DNA of 64,000 nucleotides from SB25 sp050180705 (GCA_050180705.1 JBFXDX010000001.1:434001-498000), one strand, 5' to 3'. Positions 9,399-19,135 are shown, counted from the stretch's first letter. Notes: generated by a model from the sequence alone, not told the origin. Translations and numbers: made by a program.

Positions 9399-12362
9399 AT
9401 GGTTAGGTTTGCAATGTTAAATGCTATCAAAATGGATACAAATCAAGCATACTCTTTAGATACGCTCAAAAATAAACTTGAGGGTGAATTAAAATGGGAC
9501 ACCTCTACCCTGCTTCAGTATTCAACCGATGCTTCGGCATACAAGAAAAAGCCAACAGCCGTTGCGTTACCCAAAAGTAAAAACGATATTATTACCCTAA
9601 TCGAATTTGCCAAGCAGCATAAACTATCGCTAATTCCACGCACAGCAGGAACATCACTTGCGGGACAGGTTGTTGGCAGTGGAATTATTGTTGATATGTC
9701 GAAGTACTGGGGACAAATAATCGAGATAAACGAAACAGAACATTGGGTTAAAGTAGAGCCAGGAGTTATACTCGATGAGTTAAACATGGCTTTAAAACCA
9801 TACGGATTGTTTTTCGGACCAGAAACCTCCACTTCGAACCGATGTATGATAGCTGGAATGGTTGGAAATAACAGCTGTGGATCACATTCGCTCATCTACG
9901 GCAGTACTCGCGATCATCTTCTATCCGTAAAAATGATTCTCGATGATGGACAAGAGTACGAGTTTGGAGAGATAAGTCAATCCGAGTTCGATATTAAATG
10001 CCAGCAAAACAGTAAAGAAAGCGAACTATACCAATTCTTTAGCAATGTTTTAGGTAATAGCAAAAACAAAGCAGAGATTATCGAAAATTCTCCCGATAAA
10101 ACAATTCGAAGGAGAAATACGGGCTATGCGCTGGATTCGTTAATTACCGAGACCTTTTACGGCGAAGAAAAGACCACATTCAACCTAAGCAAACTTATTG
10201 CTGGCAGCGAGGGTACACTGGGAATTATCACCGAAATAAAATTAAACCTTGTACCTGTACCTCCAAAGGAAAAAGCGGTTGTTGCGGTTCACCTTAAAGA
10301 GCGAAACGAGGCATTCAAGGCCAACTTAATCGCACTAAAATATAATCCATCGGCAGTTGAAATGATGGACTACGTAATTCTTAACTGCACCAAGAGCAAT
10401 ATTGAGCAAAAAAAGAATCGTTTCTTCGTTCAGGGCGATCCGGGTGCAATTCTTATAGTAGAATTCTACCGGGAGAGCAAAGAAGAGATAGAATCAGCCA
10501 CAAAGTCAATGGAAATTGAAATGCGTTCGGCTGAACTGGGATACTATTTCCCAATTATTTGGAGTGCCGAAACATCTAAGGTTTGGGCTTTAAGAAAAGC
10601 AGGACTCGGTGTACTTGCCAATGTAGAAGGCGATGCTAAACCCGTTTCCTTGGTTGAAGACACTGCCGTTGCTGTTGATATTTTACCCTATTATATGGAG
10701 GATTTTGCCAAAATAATGGCAAAGTATAACCTCGATTGTGTGTACCATGCGCATATTGGAACTGGAGAGCTACACCTACGACCTGTTTTAAACCTAAAGG
10801 ATGAAAAAGATGTGGAACTATTCCGAACTGTTGGACTTGAAGTTGCCCATTTGGTAAAAAAACACAGAGGATCGCTCAGCGGCGAACATGGCGATGGTCG
10901 ATTGCGCGGAGAATTTATTCCAATAATGTTTGGCGAACATGTTTACCAATTAATGAAACAGGTTAAGCATACATTCGATCCCAACAACATATTTAACCCG
11001 GGCAAAATTGTTGATACTCCGGCAATGAATTCAAGCCTACGGTATAGACCCGGACAAGCAACAAGAGAAATAGAAACCATATTCGATTTTAGCTCGGTAA
11101 TGGGAATTCTGCGTGCCGCAGAAAAATGCAATGGATCGGGCGATTGTCGAAAGACTCATCTATCGGGAGGAACACTTTGTCCCAGCTATATGGCAACGCA
11201 TAACGAGGGAAATACCACGCGCGCCAGAGCCAACCTACTCCGAGAATTTTTAACCAACAGCACCAAAAAGAATCCATTCGACCATAAAGAGGTTTACGAG
11301 ATACTGGATTTATGCCTCTCGTGTAAGGGTTGCAAAAACGAATGTCCTTCGAGCGTAGATATGGCTAAGCTAAAGGCCGAATTCTTGCAGCACTGGTACG
11401 ACTCGCACGGAATTCCGTTACGAAGTAGAATGATTGCTTACATAACATACATAAATAAACTTGGCAGCATAACCCCACAAATTACAAACTTTGTAATGTC
11501 GAATAAGGTTACTTCGACCATTCTAATGCGAAGCTTAGGCTTTGAACCCAAGCGCACGCTTCCCTTATTAAGTAAAACAACACTCAAAAGCTGGCATAAA
11601 AAGCAAAAGAGCAGTAAACAGTTCCCAAATGGCAGGGTTTACCTTCTCCCCGATGAGTTTACCAACTACAACGACTCCCATATCGGAATAAAAGCCGTTG
11701 AATTGCTAAACTCGCTTGGCTACGAAGTAATTATTGCCGATATTTTTGAAAGTGGAAGGACATATATCTCGAAGGGACTAATAAGGACAGCCAAGCGTGT
11801 TGCCAATAAAAATATTGATAAACTAAAGGATATTGTAACATCAGAAAATCCTCTCATAGGCATTGAACCCTCGGCAATTTTAAGTTTCAGGGATGAGTAC
11901 CCCGATTTAGCAGAACCTCAGAATAAGGATGCTGCACTTGAACTTTCAAATAATGCCCTGCTTTTCGAGGAATTCTTTATGCGCGAGGTTGAGAAAGGAA
12001 AAATTGCGAAGGAACAGTTCAAGGAATCAAAAATTAGCATTAAGCTCCATGGACATTGTCAGCAAAAAGCAGTTGCATCGACAATCCCCACAAAGGCTAT
12101 GCTTTCGTTCCCAAACGGACATAATGTAACAGAAATTCCCAGCGGATGCTGTGGTATGGCCGGATCGTTTGGTTACGAAAAGGAACATTACGAGCTTTCG
12201 TTGAAAGTAGGAGAACTTGTTCTATTCCCCGAAATCCGCAAAACAAATGATGATACTATAATAGTTGCTCCAGGAACCAGTTGCAGGCATCAAATTGAAG
12301 ATGGCACTGGCCGTAAAGCGCTACATCCGGTTGAAGTTATGTGGAATGCTTTAGTACAATAA
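9399..12362 (+). CDS. FAD-linked oxidase / Fe-S dehydrogenase fusion (YdiJ/D-lactate dehydrogenase-like)
   Basis: A 987-residue fused flavoprotein and iron-sulfur protein, likely oxidising a 2-hydroxy acid (D-lactate, D-2-hydroxyglutarate or similar) and passing electrons to the quinone pool or an electron carrier. Order of parts: FAD-binding PCMH domain (about 45-270; RTAGTSLAGQ, NNSCGSHS), FAD-oxidase C-terminal domain (about 285-545; ending NPGKI), a 4Fe-4S module with Cys577, Cys583, Cys594 and the cluster Cys639/642/645/649 (CLSCKGCKNEC), and a CCG-type heterodisulfide reductase-like domain (HGHCQQKA, GCCGMAGSFG). The start may be the ATG at 9432 (MDTNQAYS) because a -7-like TAGGTTTG sits at 9404-9411; the longer start is given here. 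It stands alone. Confidence 0.88.
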   Translation: MVRFAMLNAIKMDTNQAYSLDTLKNKLEGELKWDTSTLLQYSTDASAYKKKPTAVALPKSKNDIITLIEFAKQHKLSLIPRTAGTSLAGQVVGSGIIVDMSKYWGQIIEINETEHWVKVEPGVILDELNMALKPYGLFFGPETSTSNRCMIAGMVGNNSCGSHSLIYGSTRDHLLSVKMILDDGQEYEFGEISQSEFDIKCQQNSKESELYQFFSNVLGNSKNKAEIIENSPDKTIRRRNTGYALDSLITETFYGEEKTTFNLSKLIAGSEGTLGIITEIKLNLVPVPPKEKAVVAVHLKERNEAFKANLIALKYNPSAVEMMDYVILNCTKSNIEQKKNRFFVQGDPGAILIVEFYRESKEEIESATKSMEIEMRSAELGYYFPIIWSAETSKVWALRKAGLGVLANVEGDAKPVSLVEDTAVAVDILPYYMEDFAKIMAKYNLDCVYHAHIGTGELHLRPVLNLKDEKDVELFRTVGLEVAHLVKKHRGSLSGEHGDGRLRGEFIPIMFGEHVYQLMKQVKHTFDPNNIFNPGKIVDTPAMNSSLRYRPGQATREIETIFDFSSVMGILRAAEKCNGSGDCRKTHLSGGTLCPSYMATHNEGNTTRARANLLREFLTNSTKKNPFDHKEVYEILDLCLSCKGCKNECPSSVDMAKLKAEFLQHWYDSHGIPLRSRMIAYITYINKLGSITPQITNFVMSNKVTSTILMRSLGFEPKRTLPLLSKTTLKSWHKKQKSSKQFPNGRVYLLPDEFTNYNDSHIGIKAVELLNSLGYEVIIADIFESGRTYISKGLIRTAKRVANKNIDKLKDIVTSENPLIGIEPSAILSFRDEYPDLAEPQNKDAALELSNNALLFEEFFMREVEKGKIAKEQFKESKISIKLHGHCQQKAVASTIPTKAMLSFPNGHNVTEIPSGCCGMAGSFGYEKEHYELSLKVGELVLFPEIRKTNDDTIIVAPGTSCRHQIEDGTGRKALHPVEVMWNALVQ

Positions 12363-12452
12363 AATAGCTTGCATAAATAATGGTTTTATAATTGAAAATA
12401 TGTAAATTGCTATGGCTTAACCAAATTTATGTCAAACTAAATTTTTAACCGA

Positions 12453-13052
12453 ATGAAACTAAAAGTTAAACATCAGGAGAGTTACTCACGTTTAGAGTTA
12501 ATCCTAAGAACATTGTTTGGATTCATTTACATTCTGCTGCCCCATGGCTTTTTGCTATTTTTTGTGATGATTTGGAGTATGATCCTAAAAATTATCGCAT
12601 TTTGGGCAATTCTTTTCACCGGGAAATACCCAAAAAGTTTATTCGATTTTCAGGTAGGCCTTTTACGATGGAGCTTAAGGGTTAATGCCAGAGTTTACAA
12701 CATTTCCGATGGCTACCCTGCTTTTGGTATTGGAGGAGCCGATGAATATACTTCTTTGGAGGTTGAATATCCCGAAAATGTTAGCAGAGGATTGATGCTT
12801 GTTCGTTTCCTATTCGGAGGACTTTATGTTTATATTCCTCATTTTTTCATTCTATTCTTCCGTGGAATTTTTGTTTATATTCTATATTTCATTTCTTGGT
12901 TTATTGTGCTTTTCACAGCAAATTTCCCAGAAACATTCCATAACTGGATAGTTGGCCAATTACGCTGGGGCGTTCGTGTAAATCTATATATGAGCTACAT
13001 GACCGATACCTATCCCGCATTTACTGGCGACGAATTACCCGAAGAAATGTAA
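12453..13052 (+). CDS. DUF4389 membrane protein, duplicated domain
   Basis: A 199-residue inner-membrane protein made of two copies of the DUF4389 unit (about 8-85 and 103-185). Each copy has the pattern LRTLFGF/VRFLFGG, an IP/LPH turn, a hydrophobic pair of helices ending in W or LFTG/LFTA, then P..F..W..G.LRW..RV and a Tyr-Pro-Ala-Phe end. The function of the family is unknown. It heads a short plus-strand group of membrane proteins with the DUF4870 and M48 genes, but an intrinsic terminator separates it from them. Confidence 0.8.
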   Translation: MKLKVKHQESYSRLELILRTLFGFIYILLPHGFLLFFVMIWSMILKIIAFWAILFTGKYPKSLFDFQVGLLRWSLRVNARVYNISDGYPAFGIGGADEYTSLEVEYPENVSRGLMLVRFLFGGLYVYIPHFFILFFRGIFVYILYFISWFIVLFTANFPETFHNWIVGQLRWGVRVNLYMSYMTDTYPAFTGDELPEEM

Positions 13053-13069
13053 TAGCTAAATAACAGAGT

Positions 13070-13110
13070 ACAGACACAGAAAATACCATTTTTTCTGTGT
13101 CTGTTTTTTA
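13070..13110 (+). terminator. Intrinsic terminator after DUF4389 gene
   Basis: A perfect 14-base stem (13070-13083 with 13091-13104), 7-base loop, then a TTTTTTA tract. It lies between the DUF4389 gene and the DUF4870 gene. Confidence 0.8.
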
Positions 13111-13125
13111 ATATACCACATACAT

Positions 13126-13608
13126 ATGGAATTTTACCCAATACCACAACCCGAGGAGATTAGCGAAAGGGAAAAACAGGATGCCATGGGCGCATACCTT
13201 ATGATGTTTGCAACAACTGCAATTGGACTACCATTGCCAGTTGTAAATATGATTGCTTCGATTGTTTATTTCTTTGTGAATAGATCGAAGGGACGATTTG
13301 TGCAGTTCCATTCTTTACAATCGATGTATTCGCAGCTGCCAGTATCTATTCTTAACAGCTACTTAGTTATATGGGCAATAGTGAACGTTACTAAGGAGCA
13401 TTCTTTCTCCAACGTATTCTGGGGATTACTATTCACCGCGGGGATTTTCAACCTGGTTTACTTCATTTTTAGTATTATTGGAGCCGTTAAAGCATACCGC
13501 GGACAATTCTACTACTTCCTATTCTTTGGCCGTTTATCGTATATACAAGCCTACAAGGTTAAGGATACAGAAACGAGTAAACCTACAAACATACCGCCTA
13601 AAATGTAA
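13126..13608 (+). CDS. DUF4870-like membrane protein
   Basis: A 160-residue membrane protein with about four hydrophobic segments (roughly 25-55, 75-95, 100-120, 122-145) and the DUF4870 pattern: an N-terminal polar lead, GLPLPVVNMIASIVYFF, the charged loop around RFVQFHSLQS and the C-terminal YRGQFYYFLFFG. The family has no assigned function. Its stop codon overlaps the ATG of the M48 protease by one base (TAATG), so the two are translationally coupled. Confidence 0.75.
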   Translation: MEFYPIPQPEEISEREKQDAMGAYLMMFATTAIGLPLPVVNMIASIVYFFVNRSKGRFVQFHSLQSMYSQLPVSILNSYLVIWAIVNVTKEHSFSNVFWGLLFTAGIFNLVYFIFSIIGAVKAYRGQFYYFLFFGRLSYIQAYKVKDTETSKPTNIPPKM

Positions 13609-14393
13609 TGGGAATGAGAAAAGTACTTATCGAATTACTTATTTTAATTGGTATTGGTGGTGCTTTATGGGCCGTATTTGCCCTCTTAATTAAGCTGCCG
13701 GAGCATCCAACCCTGATATCGATAGAGGATGAACAGAGCATTGGGGAACGCTACACAAAGAGCATCCTTAGCTTGAACGATTTCAAAGAAAAGAATGATT
13801 TGTATATCGATTCGGTGCTTATGGGATTGGCCGATACCCTTAAGCATGCTCAGAAGGAATCGCAGTATAGCTATAAACTTATGCTAATTGATAGCGAAAT
13901 GGTTAATGCATTTGCCCTGCCAGGTGGCTATGTAATAATTACAACAGGACTTATAAAGTTCTGCGAAACACCCGAAGAGCTTATAGCGGTTATTTGCCAC
14001 GAGATTGGACATATTGAGAAACGGCACATTGTATCGCGGCTTATAAAGGATGTTGGGATTAACCTGTTAACCTCAAACGATCCGTACGTTTCGGGCGAAA
14101 TTGCTCGGGAGCTTCTCTCCCAGGGCTACAATCGCGAGCAGGAGGAAGAGGCCGACCTTTTTGCATGCGAGCTTCTGCTAAAATGCACGCTGGAGCCAAG
14201 AACCCTTGCATCGTTTTTTCGACGGTTAAAGGAGAAAAATGAAAATGGGCTTTACGATAGCTTCGAGATACTGTCGTCGCACCCGAACATGAACAAGCGA
14301 ATTAAAACGGTACTATCCTTTAAAGTTTCGGAGGACTTTACCCCGGTAAGGTCTCGAATAGATTTAGCTGAAATAAAAAGAAGGGTGGAATAA
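13608..14393 (+). CDS. M48-family zinc metalloprotease, membrane anchored
   Basis: A 261-residue M48 peptidase. One N-terminal membrane segment (about 4-25; LLILIGIGGALWAVFALLI) anchors it, with the protease domain beyond. The zinc site is His131 and His135 in HEIGH with catalytic Glu132, and the third ligand is the Glu in EQEEEADLFA. The pattern ALPGGYVIITTGLI upstream of the site matches BepA/LoiP-like proteases, which act in envelope protein quality control. Family proteins in Gram-negative bacteria work in the periplasm. Translationally coupled to the DUF4870 gene; ends in a hairpin that also serves the convergent kinase. Confidence 0.87.
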   Translation: MGMRKVLIELLILIGIGGALWAVFALLIKLPEHPTLISIEDEQSIGERYTKSILSLNDFKEKNDLYIDSVLMGLADTLKHAQKESQYSYKLMLIDSEMVNAFALPGGYVIITTGLIKFCETPEELIAVICHEIGHIEKRHIVSRLIKDVGINLLTSNDPYVSGEIARELLSQGYNREQEEEADLFACELLLKCTLEPRTLASFFRRLKEKNENGLYDSFEILSSHPNMNKRIKTVLSFKVSEDFTPVRSRIDLAEIKRRVE

Positions 14394-14406
14394 TCCACCC
14401 TTCTTT
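14377..14406. terminator. Bidirectional terminator filling the gap between two stop codons
   Basis: A perfect 13-base stem (14377-14389 with 14394-14406) around the loop ATAA. The stop codon of the M48 gene (14391-14393) lies within the loop and the stop of the convergent kinase begins at 14407. T-rich flanks occur on one side and A-rich on the other, so it can act in both directions. Confidence 0.8.
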
Positions 14407-16467
14407 CTATCCAAAAATTCGTTTAAATAAATCGAATAGTTCTTTATGGTTTATTGGTTTGGTTATGTAATAATCGCATCCTGAATCAAAAGCCAACTGT
14501 TTTTCTTCGGACATAGCATAAGCAGTTTGAGCAACAATAGGTATCATTTTTTTCATTTTCCGAATCAATGCAGTCGCCTCATATCCATTCATAATGGGCA
14601 TTTTTATATCCATTAATATTAAATCAACCCCATCGCTATTATCCAATATATCTAACACTTCCTGTCCATTATTAGCTCTTAATATTGTTGCCTCGGTCTT
14701 CTCTATTAACTTTTTTAGAAGCATAAAATTCAGATTGTCATCTTCAGCAACCAGAATTGTTTTGTTATTTAACTTTATCACCTCAGGAATATAATTATTA
14801 TTAGGCTCAACAATCACTGTACTTCTCACATACGGAAACGCAAAATAAAATGTAGAGCCAACATTAGATTCAGATTCAATCCAGATCTCTCCATGCATTA
14901 ACTCTACTATAGATTTACAAATTGCCAAACCTAATCCAGTTCCACCGTAACTTCTCGACAATTTTTCATCAACCTGTCTAAATCTCTCAAAAATAAGATT
15001 ATGAAATTCGGCAGGAATACCTATTCCTGTATCTTTCACATAAAATTGAAGGTTACGATCATTAAGAGTGTATCCAAATTCAACAAAACCCTCATCTGTA
15101 AACTTAATTGCATTGCCTACCAAGTTGTTAATTATCTGGAACAATCGGTGTTCATCTGAGATAATTGAATCAAAATTATCTGCAAGTCCAAATCTTACTA
15201 TCAACTTTATGTTCTTACAGCTGGCACTATTACTATGCAAGTTATATATATTATTCAATAACTTATTAAGGCCAACATTCTCGTTAATTATCTTGAATTG
15301 TCCCGTTTCTATTATCGAAATATCTATTATATCATTAATAACATTGAGCAACTGCTTTGAACTTGTGTTTATAATTTCGGTAAATTCAGTGGTCATCTCC
15401 TTGCTAACATTTCCTTTTAAAAGCACCTCTGTAAATCCCTGAATAGCATTCATTGGTGTTCTTATCTCATGCGACATATTAGCTAAGAAAACCGTTTTAA
15501 TTCTGTTTGCTTCTTCGGCAGCCTCTTTTGATTTTTTTAGTTCAATTTCAACTTTTCTACGTTCTTTAATTTCAAGAGCCAAAAGATGATTATTCTGCTG
15601 TATACTATTGTTTATATGAATTAATACAATTAAAAATGTCAAAATAAGACAAGTTAGTGCAATGCTAAAAAGAAAATACTGCGACCGATAAATTGGAATG
15701 TTTGCCCATCCATACTTGGGAATCGCTATTAGTTGCCATTTTCCGCTAGGAATATTTATACCAACAATTATTGGATCTAACGAAAGCAATATGGAATCGC
15801 CATAGAATACACACCCAGCAGCACCCTTACCATCATCACCCTGCAGTGCAAACTGATATTTAGTTGATGTATAAATACCCGCATCATATAACATACTATC
15901 GTAGTAAGCAACTATTGAAACAACACCCCAGTATGTCATAGAAGTATCGGTACTGCTTTTTACATAAACCGGCGAACGATTTATTAGCCCTACCCCACCC
16001 TGAACCAAATTTACAGGCCCTGCTAACAATGGTTGCTTTAATTCAATAGCCTTTAATACCGAAGTCTTTTGTTGATCGTTTTTTAAATATTCCAACCCTA
16101 ACGCTTTTTCATTCCCAATCAATGGATAAATCATACTTATAGTATTATCTGGAGCAACAGCAACATTCCTAATATATCTGTTTTCGAGCATTGCCATTGA
16201 ACACAACGATTCAAACTGATTTTGAGTTATATTCCCCTGAAAACGTATGAGGTGAACCATTCCTTGGGTTAAGTTGAAGGTTGAGTGTATAATCCCCTCC
16301 AGCCTATTTCCTATGGTTGTTAATTCGGATAGTACTAACTGACGCTCTCGTCCTTTCTTCTTTTCAATATCAAACTTCCCAATTACAAAACTAATAAATA
16401 TCAATACCATTGCTATAATAGCAATAGCAACCTGTAAGATGCGAAATCTAAAGTCTTTTTTACCCAT
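14407..16467 (-). CDS. CHASE-domain hybrid histidine kinase
   Basis: A 686-residue membrane hybrid kinase. It has a first membrane helix (about 9-29), an extracytoplasmic CHASE ligand-binding domain (about 45-255; FNLTQGMVHLIRFQG, NVAVAPDNTISMIYPL, INRSPVY), a second membrane helix (about 263-285), a coiled linker, HisKA with NMSHEIRTPMNAI (His333), the ATPase (DTGIGIP, YGGTGLGLAI) and a receiver with Asp620 (LMDIKMP). CHASE domains bind small ligands such as cytokinin-like or peptide-derived compounds; the ligand here is unknown. No output domain is fused, so phosphate passes to another protein. Confidence 0.9.
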   Translation of the reverse strand: MGKKDFRFRILQVAIAIIAMVLIFISFVIGKFDIEKKKGRERQLVLSELTTIGNRLEGIIHSTFNLTQGMVHLIRFQGNITQNQFESLCSMAMLENRYIRNVAVAPDNTISMIYPLIGNEKALGLEYLKNDQQKTSVLKAIELKQPLLAGPVNLVQGGVGLINRSPVYVKSSTDTSMTYWGVVSIVAYYDSMLYDAGIYTSTKYQFALQGDDGKGAAGCVFYGDSILLSLDPIIVGINIPSGKWQLIAIPKYGWANIPIYRSQYFLFSIALTCLILTFLIVLIHINNSIQQNNHLLALEIKERRKVEIELKKSKEAAEEANRIKTVFLANMSHEIRTPMNAIQGFTEVLLKGNVSKEMTTEFTEIINTSSKQLLNVINDIIDISIIETGQFKIINENVGLNKLLNNIYNLHSNSASCKNIKLIVRFGLADNFDSIISDEHRLFQIINNLVGNAIKFTDEGFVEFGYTLNDRNLQFYVKDTGIGIPAEFHNLIFERFRQVDEKLSRSYGGTGLGLAICKSIVELMHGEIWIESESNVGSTFYFAFPYVRSTVIVEPNNNYIPEVIKLNNKTILVAEDDNLNFMLLKKLIEKTEATILRANNGQEVLDILDNSDGVDLILMDIKMPIMNGYEATALIRKMKKMIPIVAQTAYAMSEEKQLAFDSGCDYYITKPINHKELFDLFKRIFG

Positions 16468-16539
16468 TTATGAATATGGATTTCTGTGATTTCGAAAACA
16501 ATTTACTAAAACAAAAATATATTATACTAGATAAAACAA

Positions 16540-16567
16540 AAATTGTCTGGCTTGAACCAGACAATTT
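16540..16567 (-). terminator. Intrinsic terminator after sucD
   Basis: A perfect 11-base stem (16540-16550 with 16557-16567), 6-base loop, followed on the minus strand by a T-rich tract. It lies 9 bases past the sucD stop codon. Confidence 0.8.
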
Positions 16568-16575
16568 CAAATTAA

Positions 16576-17451
16576 CTATTTGTTTAATGCCTCAAGCATA
16601 GCTTTACCGATATCGGCAGGCGACTCAACCACATGAATTCCACACTCACGCATAACCTTCATTTTGGCAGCAGCCGTATCGTCGGAGCCTCCAATTATTG
16701 CACCAGCATGCCCCATTCTTCGCCCCTTGGGGGCTGTTTGCCCTGCAATAAAGCTCACTACGGGCTTGGTTCCATAGTCTTTAATCCAGCGGGCAGCATC
16801 GGTCTCCATGCTTCCACCAATCTCGCCAATCATAACAATTCCATGGGTATCCGGATCGGCCATCAGTAATTTAACGGCATCCAGAATTTGAGTTCCAACT
16901 ATAGGATCGCCACCAATTCCAATTCCTGTGCTTTGTCCTAATCCCTGCTTTGTGAGCTGATCGACGGCCTCGTATGCCAGGGTGCCAGAGCGGGAAACAA
17001 CCCCAATGTGCCCCTTTTTATGGATAAAACCTGGCATGATTCCCACCTTTGCCTCTTCGGGAGATATTACACCGGGGCAATTTGGGCCAACCAATCGCGT
17101 TTGCGGATAACCAGACAGAATAAACTTCACCTTAACCATATCGGCAGTTGGAATTCCTTCGCTAATGCACACAATTACACCAATACCAGCAGCGGCAGCC
17201 TCAATGATGCCATCGGCAGCATATGCTGGTGGTACGAAAATAATGGAAACATTTGCACCAGTACTCCTCACAGCCTCTTCAACTGTATTAAAAACAGGTA
17301 AATTAAGATGTTTTTCGCCACCTTTTCCGGGAGTTACACCTCCAACAACATTAGTTCCATACTCTATCATTTGTGTAGCATGGAAAGTTCCTTCGCTGCC
17401 TGTAAATCCTTGCACTATTACTCTTGAGTCCTTATTAACAAGTATGCTCAT
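16576..17451 (-). CDS. sucD: Succinyl-CoA synthetase alpha subunit
   Basis: The 291-residue alpha subunit of succinate-CoA ligase, which makes or uses succinyl-CoA with ATP/GDP in the cytosolic citric acid cycle or in fermentative routes. The family start SRVIVQGFTGSEGTFH, the CoA-binding GGVTPGKGG and the phosphohistidine His248 in MGHAGAI are visible, and the length is standard. The beta subunit gene sucC is not adjacent: the neighbour is divergent malic enzyme. This may mean that sucC is elsewhere in the genome. Promoter and terminator of its own are recognisable, so it appears to be a single-gene unit. Confidence 0.95.
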   Translation of the reverse strand: MSILVNKDSRVIVQGFTGSEGTFHATQMIEYGTNVVGGVTPGKGGEKHLNLPVFNTVEEAVRSTGANVSIIFVPPAYAADGIIEAAAAGIGVIVCISEGIPTADMVKVKFILSGYPQTRLVGPNCPGVISPEEAKVGIMPGFIHKKGHIGVVSRSGTLAYEAVDQLTKQGLGQSTGIGIGGDPIVGTQILDAVKLLMADPDTHGIVMIGEIGGSMETDAARWIKDYGTKPVVSFIAGQTAPKGRRMGHAGAIIGGSDDTAAAKMKVMRECGIHVVESPADIGKAMLEALNK

Positions 17452-17525
17452 GGGTTCTATTGTATTTACATGTTAACAATATGCTGGAAAATTATGTTTT
17501 AAGACATGTTTTTTAAATCATAACC

Positions 17526-17557
17526 CAAACCTAATGTTTTTATAGGAAAAAAGCAAA
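17526..17557 (-). promoter_or_regulatory. Predicted Bacteroidota promoter of sucD
   Basis: On the minus strand TTTG (17557-17554), a 20-base spacer, then TAGGTTTG (17533-17526): full match to the -33/-7 pattern. Leader about 65-70 bases to the start at 17451. Confidence 0.65.
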
Positions 17558-17616
17558 AGACAAATGGATTTAAAAACATAATAATTTAGCTGAATATCAT
17601 TAAGGCTTTTAGTAAC

Positions 17617-17650
17617 TTGTGACTCCAAAACAGGTCTTTCTGTAAGTTTG
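17617..17650 (+). promoter_or_regulatory. Predicted promoter of malic enzyme gene
   Basis: TTG (17617-17619) and TAAGTTTG (17643-17650) form a -33/-7 pair with a slightly long spacer of 23 bases. Leader of about 20 bases to the ATG at 17675. Confidence 0.55.
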
Positions 17651-17674
17651 TAATACTTTAAAAACTAACTCGAT

Positions 17675-19135
17675 ATGAGCAAAGTGAATGTTAAACTTGA
17701 GAAACTTGGCGAAATGTTTCCCGAAAACTGGACCGAGGAACAACGAGCTAAAGGCAAAACTTTATTTCTGAAATATCTAAGTGAGAAAACTCACAAATTC
17801 TACGGAGGCAAGGTGCAAATTGCCCCTAAAGCCCCGGTGCCAGGCTTTAACTGGTTTAATGTATGGTACACTCCTGGTGTATCTAAAGTTTCAACTACCA
17901 TCCGCGATAACAACGATGCCTCGTTTGAACTAAGCAACAGAGGTAATCTTGTGGCCGTAGTTAGCGATTCGACCCGTGTACTGGGCGATGGCGATTGCAC
18001 ACCTCCGGGTGGTCTTGGTGTTATGGAAGGCAAAGCATTCCTAATGAAGTACCTTGGTGGCGTTGATGCAGTTGCCCTTTGTATTGATAGTAAGGGAAAA
18101 GATGGCAAAAACGATCCCGAAAAAATTATAGATTTTGTGAAGATGTGCCAGCACAGCTTTGGAGCCATTAATCTGGAGGATATTTCGCAGCCAAACTGCT
18201 ATAGGGTACTTGACGTTCTCCGCGAAGAGTGTGATATTCCTGTTTGGCACGACGATGCACAGGGAACAGCCTGCGTTACATTGGCAGGACTGCTAAATGC
18301 ACTTAAGCTAGTTAACAAGAAGCTAAGCGACGTAAAAATAGTTTACTTTGGAGCGGGTGCTTCTAACACCACCATTGCCCGATTGATAGTAGCCGACGGT
18401 GGCGATCCCAAGAAAATGATTATGTTCGACTCAAACGGTGGTTTACATAAAAACCGTGAGGACATTAAAGCTGATAAGCGATTCTACCGTAAATGGGAGA
18501 TTTGCGAGCAAACCAATCCAAATTGCATTAACACAATGGAAGAGGCAATGAAGGATGCCGATGTGTTAATCTCGCTATCAACTCCAGGCCCCGATACCAT
18601 TAAGCAAGATTGGGTAAAAACAATGGGTAATAAATCGGTAGTGTTTGCCTGTGCAAATCCAGTTCCCGAAATATACCCATATGCTGCAAAAGAAGCAGGA
18701 GCCTACATTGTGGCAACCGGTCGTGGCGATTTTCCTAATCAGGTAAACAACTCAATTGGATTCCCCGGAATTCTAAAAGGAGCATTGATGGTTCGTGCAT
18801 CGAAAATCACCGATGCGATGGCAATTGCAGCCGCTCACTCGTTGGCTAACTATGCCGAAAAACGCGGAATAAATCCAGAGAACATAGTTCCAACCATGGA
18901 CGAAGCCGATGTATTCCCAGTTGAAGCAGCCGATGTGGCAATGCAGGCTATAAAGGATGGTGTAGCCCGCACAAAAATGACCTGGGACGAGGCTTACCAA
19001 ATTGCTAAAAAGGATATTGAGTACTCGCGCTCGATGGCAAAGTCGTTACACGACAACGGATTTATTGCCGATCCTCCTATTGAAATGCTAGAGGATGCTC
19101 TAAACTGGACTGTAAAGCAAATAGAAGGCAAGTAA
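17675..19135 (+). CDS. NAD(P)-dependent malic enzyme, short form
   Basis: A 486-residue cytosolic malic enzyme, which decarboxylates malate to pyruvate with reduction of NAD(P). Domains: the malic N-terminal domain (about 50-190; VWYTPGVSKVS, LGDGDCTPPGGLGVMEGKA, DALCIDSKG-like), catalytic Lys in KMCQHSFGAINLEDI, the metal-binding PVWHDDAQGTA, and the NAD-binding domain (about 210-460; VYFGAGASNTTIARL, ACANPVPEIYP). There is no C-terminal phosphotransacetylase domain, unlike maeB proteins of enterobacteria. It is divergent from sucD and shares the intergenic region with it. Confidence 0.93.
   Translation: MSKVNVKLEKLGEMFPENWTEEQRAKGKTLFLKYLSEKTHKFYGGKVQIAPKAPVPGFNWFNVWYTPGVSKVSTTIRDNNDASFELSNRGNLVAVVSDSTRVLGDGDCTPPGGLGVMEGKAFLMKYLGGVDAVALCIDSKGKDGKNDPEKIIDFVKMCQHSFGAINLEDISQPNCYRVLDVLREECDIPVWHDDAQGTACVTLAGLLNALKLVNKKLSDVKIVYFGAGASNTTIARLIVADGGDPKKMIMFDSNGGLHKNREDIKADKRFYRKWEICEQTNPNCINTMEEAMKDADVLISLSTPGPDTIKQDWVKTMGNKSVVFACANPVPEIYPYAAKEAGAYIVATGRGDFPNQVNNSIGFPGILKGALMVRASKITDAMAIAAAHSLANYAEKRGINPENIVPTMDEADVFPVEAADVAMQAIKDGVARTKMTWDEAYQIAKKDIEYSRSMAKSLHDNGFIADPPIEMLEDALNWTVKQIEGK

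Noticed and set aside
9404..9411. TAGGTTTG near the start of the FAD/Fe-S dehydrogenase gene
   Set aside because: A good -7 match, but it lies inside the longest frame and has no proper -33 box. Kept only as a hint that the start may be 9432.
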